From Ohtaekwangia koreensis (GTDB lineage: Bacteria; Bacteroidota; Bacteroidia; Cytophagales; Cyclobacteriaceae), in the NCBI RefSeq assembly GCF_900167975.1, contig NZ_FUZU01000005.1:67001-131000 (forward strand): a DNA stretch of 64,000 nucleotides. The letters run 5' to 3'. Positions 62,150 through 64,000 of the stretch are shown in pieces (positions within the stretch are counted from its first letter, which is position 1; each line of letters opens with the position of its first letter). Below the pieces are notes generated by a model. It had not been told where the DNA came from. It saw only the letters and a program-made list of their open reading frames with translations, and searched no databases. Made by a program: the position numbers and the translations under genes.

Positions 62150-62638
62150 TCAGTGTATAGGTTTAAATTGTTCGAAGGCTTCTTTACAGGTATGGCAGTA
62201 GTGAATCGAACGGCAGAGGGTGGGGCCGAACGTGTTTCTTAATTCTGTGTTAGTGCCATTGCATCGTGGGCAGGCTACATGTGCGAGTAAATCTATATCC
62301 TGAAAGATTTCTGCGGAAGGAGGAGGAGCCAGTCCGAATTTTTTCAGGGCCAGTTTCCCTTTCTCAGAGATCTTATCAGATGACCATGGCTGTCGAAACG
62401 ACACCGTAATGGCAACCTCGTGAATACCTTTCGCTCGTAGCGTCTCAGTTACTTCGCGTTGCATTAAATCCAGCGCAGGGCAGCCAACGAAGGTTGGGGT
62501 CATTTCGATTTTTACAGTTTCCCCAGCTATAGCTATAGATGTGATTACTCCAAGATCTACCAATGATAAAACTGGTATTTCCGGATCTTTGACTTCTTCA
62601 AGCCATTGGTAAATCTCATCCACTGTAAAAGACGACAT
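62150..62638 (-). CDS. paaD: Phenylacetate epoxidase maturation protein PaaD
   Basis: 162 residues with a DUF59/MIP18-like domain at the N terminus (WLEEVKDPEIPVLSLVDLGVITSIAI, FVGCPALDLMQREVTETLRAKG) and a C-terminal cysteine cluster, VACPRCNGTNTELRN ... CRSIHYCHTCKEAFEQFKPI, as in PaaD. PaaD helps assemble the PaaABCE complex, probably via iron or iron-sulfur handling. It is usually next to paaC; here it sits 13 kb from paaA, between hemA/DinB and a lipoprotein gene, suggesting rearrangement. Confidence 0.92.
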   Translation of the reverse strand: MSSFTVDEIYQWLEEVKDPEIPVLSLVDLGVITSIAIAGETVKIEMTPTFVGCPALDLMQREVTETLRAKGIHEVAITVSFRQPWSSDKISEKGKLALKKFGLAPPPSAEIFQDIDLLAHVACPRCNGTNTELRNTFGPTLCRSIHYCHTCKEAFEQFKPIH

Positions 62639-62663
62639 GCTATAAAGCTACGAATAGATCGCG

Positions 62664-63119
62664 TTAAAATGAACCGGGAATGATCTGGTTCAAATGGTGC
62701 TTCAGATGTCTCACGTAATCAACGGCCAGCCATTCGAGTGAATGAAGTTCAGCTATATCGCGGCCGGTGTTACATTCCAGCGTGTATTTATCTTCGGGCA
62801 TTGAAAGTAGAACACCGCATATGCGCTCATTCATAAGTTTCCAAAGTATAATTACATCTTCTTTTTTTGAAGCCTGGTAATTGTTTACAGCTACCCAGAA
62901 ATTTTGATCGTATAAAATTTGAGGAGGTATACTTTCGTATTGGCCACAGATGAATCTGCGTAGATTATTGTGTCCCGAGTCTATCAAGTGCCCCAACACT
63001 TCTTTCTTACTCCATTTATGAGGTAGCGGTTTTGCTGAGAACTCAGCATCAGGAATATGGGTTAATCGATCAGCAAAAAGATTAACGATTTGCTGGAGCT
63101 CAAGTGCTACAGTTTTCAT
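62664..63119 (-). CDS. DinB-family protein
   Basis: 151 residues, four-helix DinB fold. The metal-site histidines are HLIDSGH (HxxxxxH near residue 45) and YVRHLKHHLNQI (near 140), in the spacing used by DinB/YfiT-like proteins that bind zinc or nickel. The family includes thiol-dependent enzymes such as bacillithiol transferases; the exact substrate is not clear here. It lies 25 bases upstream of paaD and 45 bases downstream of hemA, probably co-transcribed. Confidence 0.87.
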   Translation of the reverse strand: MKTVALELQQIVNLFADRLTHIPDAEFSAKPLPHKWSKKEVLGHLIDSGHNNLRRFICGQYESIPPQILYDQNFWVAVNNYQASKKEDVIILWKLMNERICGVLLSMPEDKYTLECNTGRDIAELHSLEWLAVDYVRHLKHHLNQIIPGSF

Positions 63120-63164
63120 AATGATAGAAGAAAAGCCTGTCGGCTTGTTGATTTTTAACTGGAG

Positions 63165-64000
63165 CTACTTTTTCTCCGATACCTTTTCAAGGTTGAAGAG
63201 TTCGTGGAGCATTTCTGTAAGAGACTCTGCATCGCCACGTTTACAAGCCGCCTTTAGTTGAAGCACCGGGTACTTCAATATTTTCTGCATCAGCGATCGG
63301 CTCATTTCATCAAGCTTTTCAGCTTCTTCCGGTTTCGAATTCTTTAGAAAACGAGCCAGTTCTTCCTGACGAATTTTCTCAAGCGTATTTTTTAGCTTTT
63401 GAATAGTAGGAGAGACTACCATTTCTTTCGACCAGTCTTCAAACTCACCTATAGTCTCGCGAATGATCGCTTGAATTCTAGGTATAGCCGCTTTCCGTTT
63501 TTCTACTGCTTCGTTTGTTTTTTCTTGGATGTCATCGAGGTTATAAACGATGGCACCCGGAATTTCCTCAATTGATGCTTCGATGCTGCGAGGCATGGAA
63601 AGGTCAATGAAGAATTTATGCGAAAAGATTTTGATGTCGTTTAAAAGATCGCGGTTGATCAACGGCTCATTTCCTGAAACAGAACTGATTACAACGTCCG
63701 CTTTTTGTATTTCTTCTTTCAGATTTTCAACTCCGCTAAATCTGAATCCACATTTCTGTGCAAGCTTTTCAGCTTTGTCAAGTGTACGATTCAGAATCGT
63801 AACATTTTGAAGACGCGTATTTACAAGATTCAGACAAACATCCTGACCGATCTCACCTACACCTACCACTAAAATTTTTGGTTCACGAATGCCTGCGGTC
63901 AGGTCATCAGCCATTTCCTTGGCAGCGTATGAAATGGAAGCTGCTCCATCGCGGAAGGAAGTTTCCTGAACAACACGTTTGTTTACAAAGAAAATGGTGT
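63165..64000 (-). CDS. hemA: Glutamyl-tRNA reductase (3' part, start beyond window)
   Basis: The frame is open to the right edge, so the N terminus lies beyond base 64000; the ATG at 63914 is internal. About 278 codons are visible. The NADPH domain is clear: SISYAAKEMADDL leads into KILVVGVGEIGQDVCLNLVN (Rossmann GxGxxG-like), VVISSVSGNEPLI, FIDLSMPRSIEASIEE and YNLDDIQEKTNEAVEKRKAAIPR, then the dimerisation helices (EFEDWSKEMVVSPTIQKLKNTLE). It makes glutamate-1-semialdehyde from charged tRNA-Glu, the first step of tetrapyrrole synthesis. Confidence 0.95.
   Translation of the reverse strand, partial: TIFFVNKRVVQETSFRDGAASISYAAKEMADDLTAGIREPKILVVGVGEIGQDVCLNLVNTRLQNVTILNRTLDKAEKLAQKCGFRFSGVENLKEEIQKADVVISSVSGNEPLINRDLLNDIKIFSHKFFIDLSMPRSIEASIEEIPGAIVYNLDDIQEKTNEAVEKRKAAIPRIQAIIRETIGEFEDWSKEMVVSPTIQKLKNTLEKIRQEELARFLKNSKPEEAEKLDEMSRSLMQKILKYPVLQLKAACKRGDAESLTEMLHELFNLEKVSEKK

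Noticed and set aside
1-64000. tRNA, rRNA, CRISPR array, insertion sequence or phage module
   Set aside because: None seen: no cloverleaf, no regularly spaced repeats, no transposase, integrase or phage structural motif in any frame read.

Overview
The window is a Bacteroidota chromosome segment, probably Cytophagales-like (the order is inference). The evidence is SusC/SusD pairs, hybrid two-component systems (HTCS), surface lipoproteins with acidic residues after the lipobox cysteine, a gingipain-type C25 protease with a type IX sorting tail, a TAnnTTTG promoter element and little use of Shine-Dalgarno sites. No tRNA, rRNA, CRISPR array, transposase or phage gene was seen.

Bases 1-9.5 kb hold the 3' part of a mannan utilisation locus: a SusD-like tail (its SusC would lie left of the window), an IPT/TIG glycan-binding lipoprotein, two GH26 mannanases (one lipid-anchored, one with an ordinary signal peptide), a cupin resembling the mannose-6-phosphate isomerase half of ManC, and an HTCS in the same direction. 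Bases 9.5-23.8 kb hold a second locus, divergent from its own HTCS: SusC, SusD, two GH53 endo-galactanases and a large clan GH-A hydrolase. This points to beta-1,4-galactan. A near-perfect direct repeat with a 21-bp period just upstream of susC is a good candidate for the HTCS operator, and two hairpins separate susD from the enzyme genes.

Bases 23.8-46.4 kb are mixed cell functions: a membrane LytTR regulator, a MacB/FtsX-type permease, an ECF sigma factor - membrane protein - TraB/GumN operon, a di-haem cytochrome c with a cupin, a 2H phosphoesterase, a third giant propeller sensor kinase with two receiver domains and no DNA-binding output, a VanW - RNase H - cyclic nucleotide phosphodiesterase operon, an HxlR regulator divergent from an azoreductase with a 20-bp palindrome between them, and an AraC regulator.

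Bases 46.5-50 kb hold phenylacetyl-CoA epoxidase genes paaA, paaB and paaC behind a TetR regulator. PaaB is a tandem duplication, and a small gene lies on the opposite strand between paaA and paaB. paaD sits alone about 13 kb away, next to a DinB-like protein and hemA. Between them are an ECF sigma factor - anti-sigma-like protein - outer-membrane barrel operon, a PadR/PspC envelope-stress pair followed by a possible 17-residue all-hydrophobic peptide, and the 1640-residue C25 protease.

Two broad signals recur. Many gene ends carry long perfect inverted repeats, up to 24-bp arms. The word TATA, often inside CTATAG, GTATAC or ATATAT, looks over-represented even within genes.
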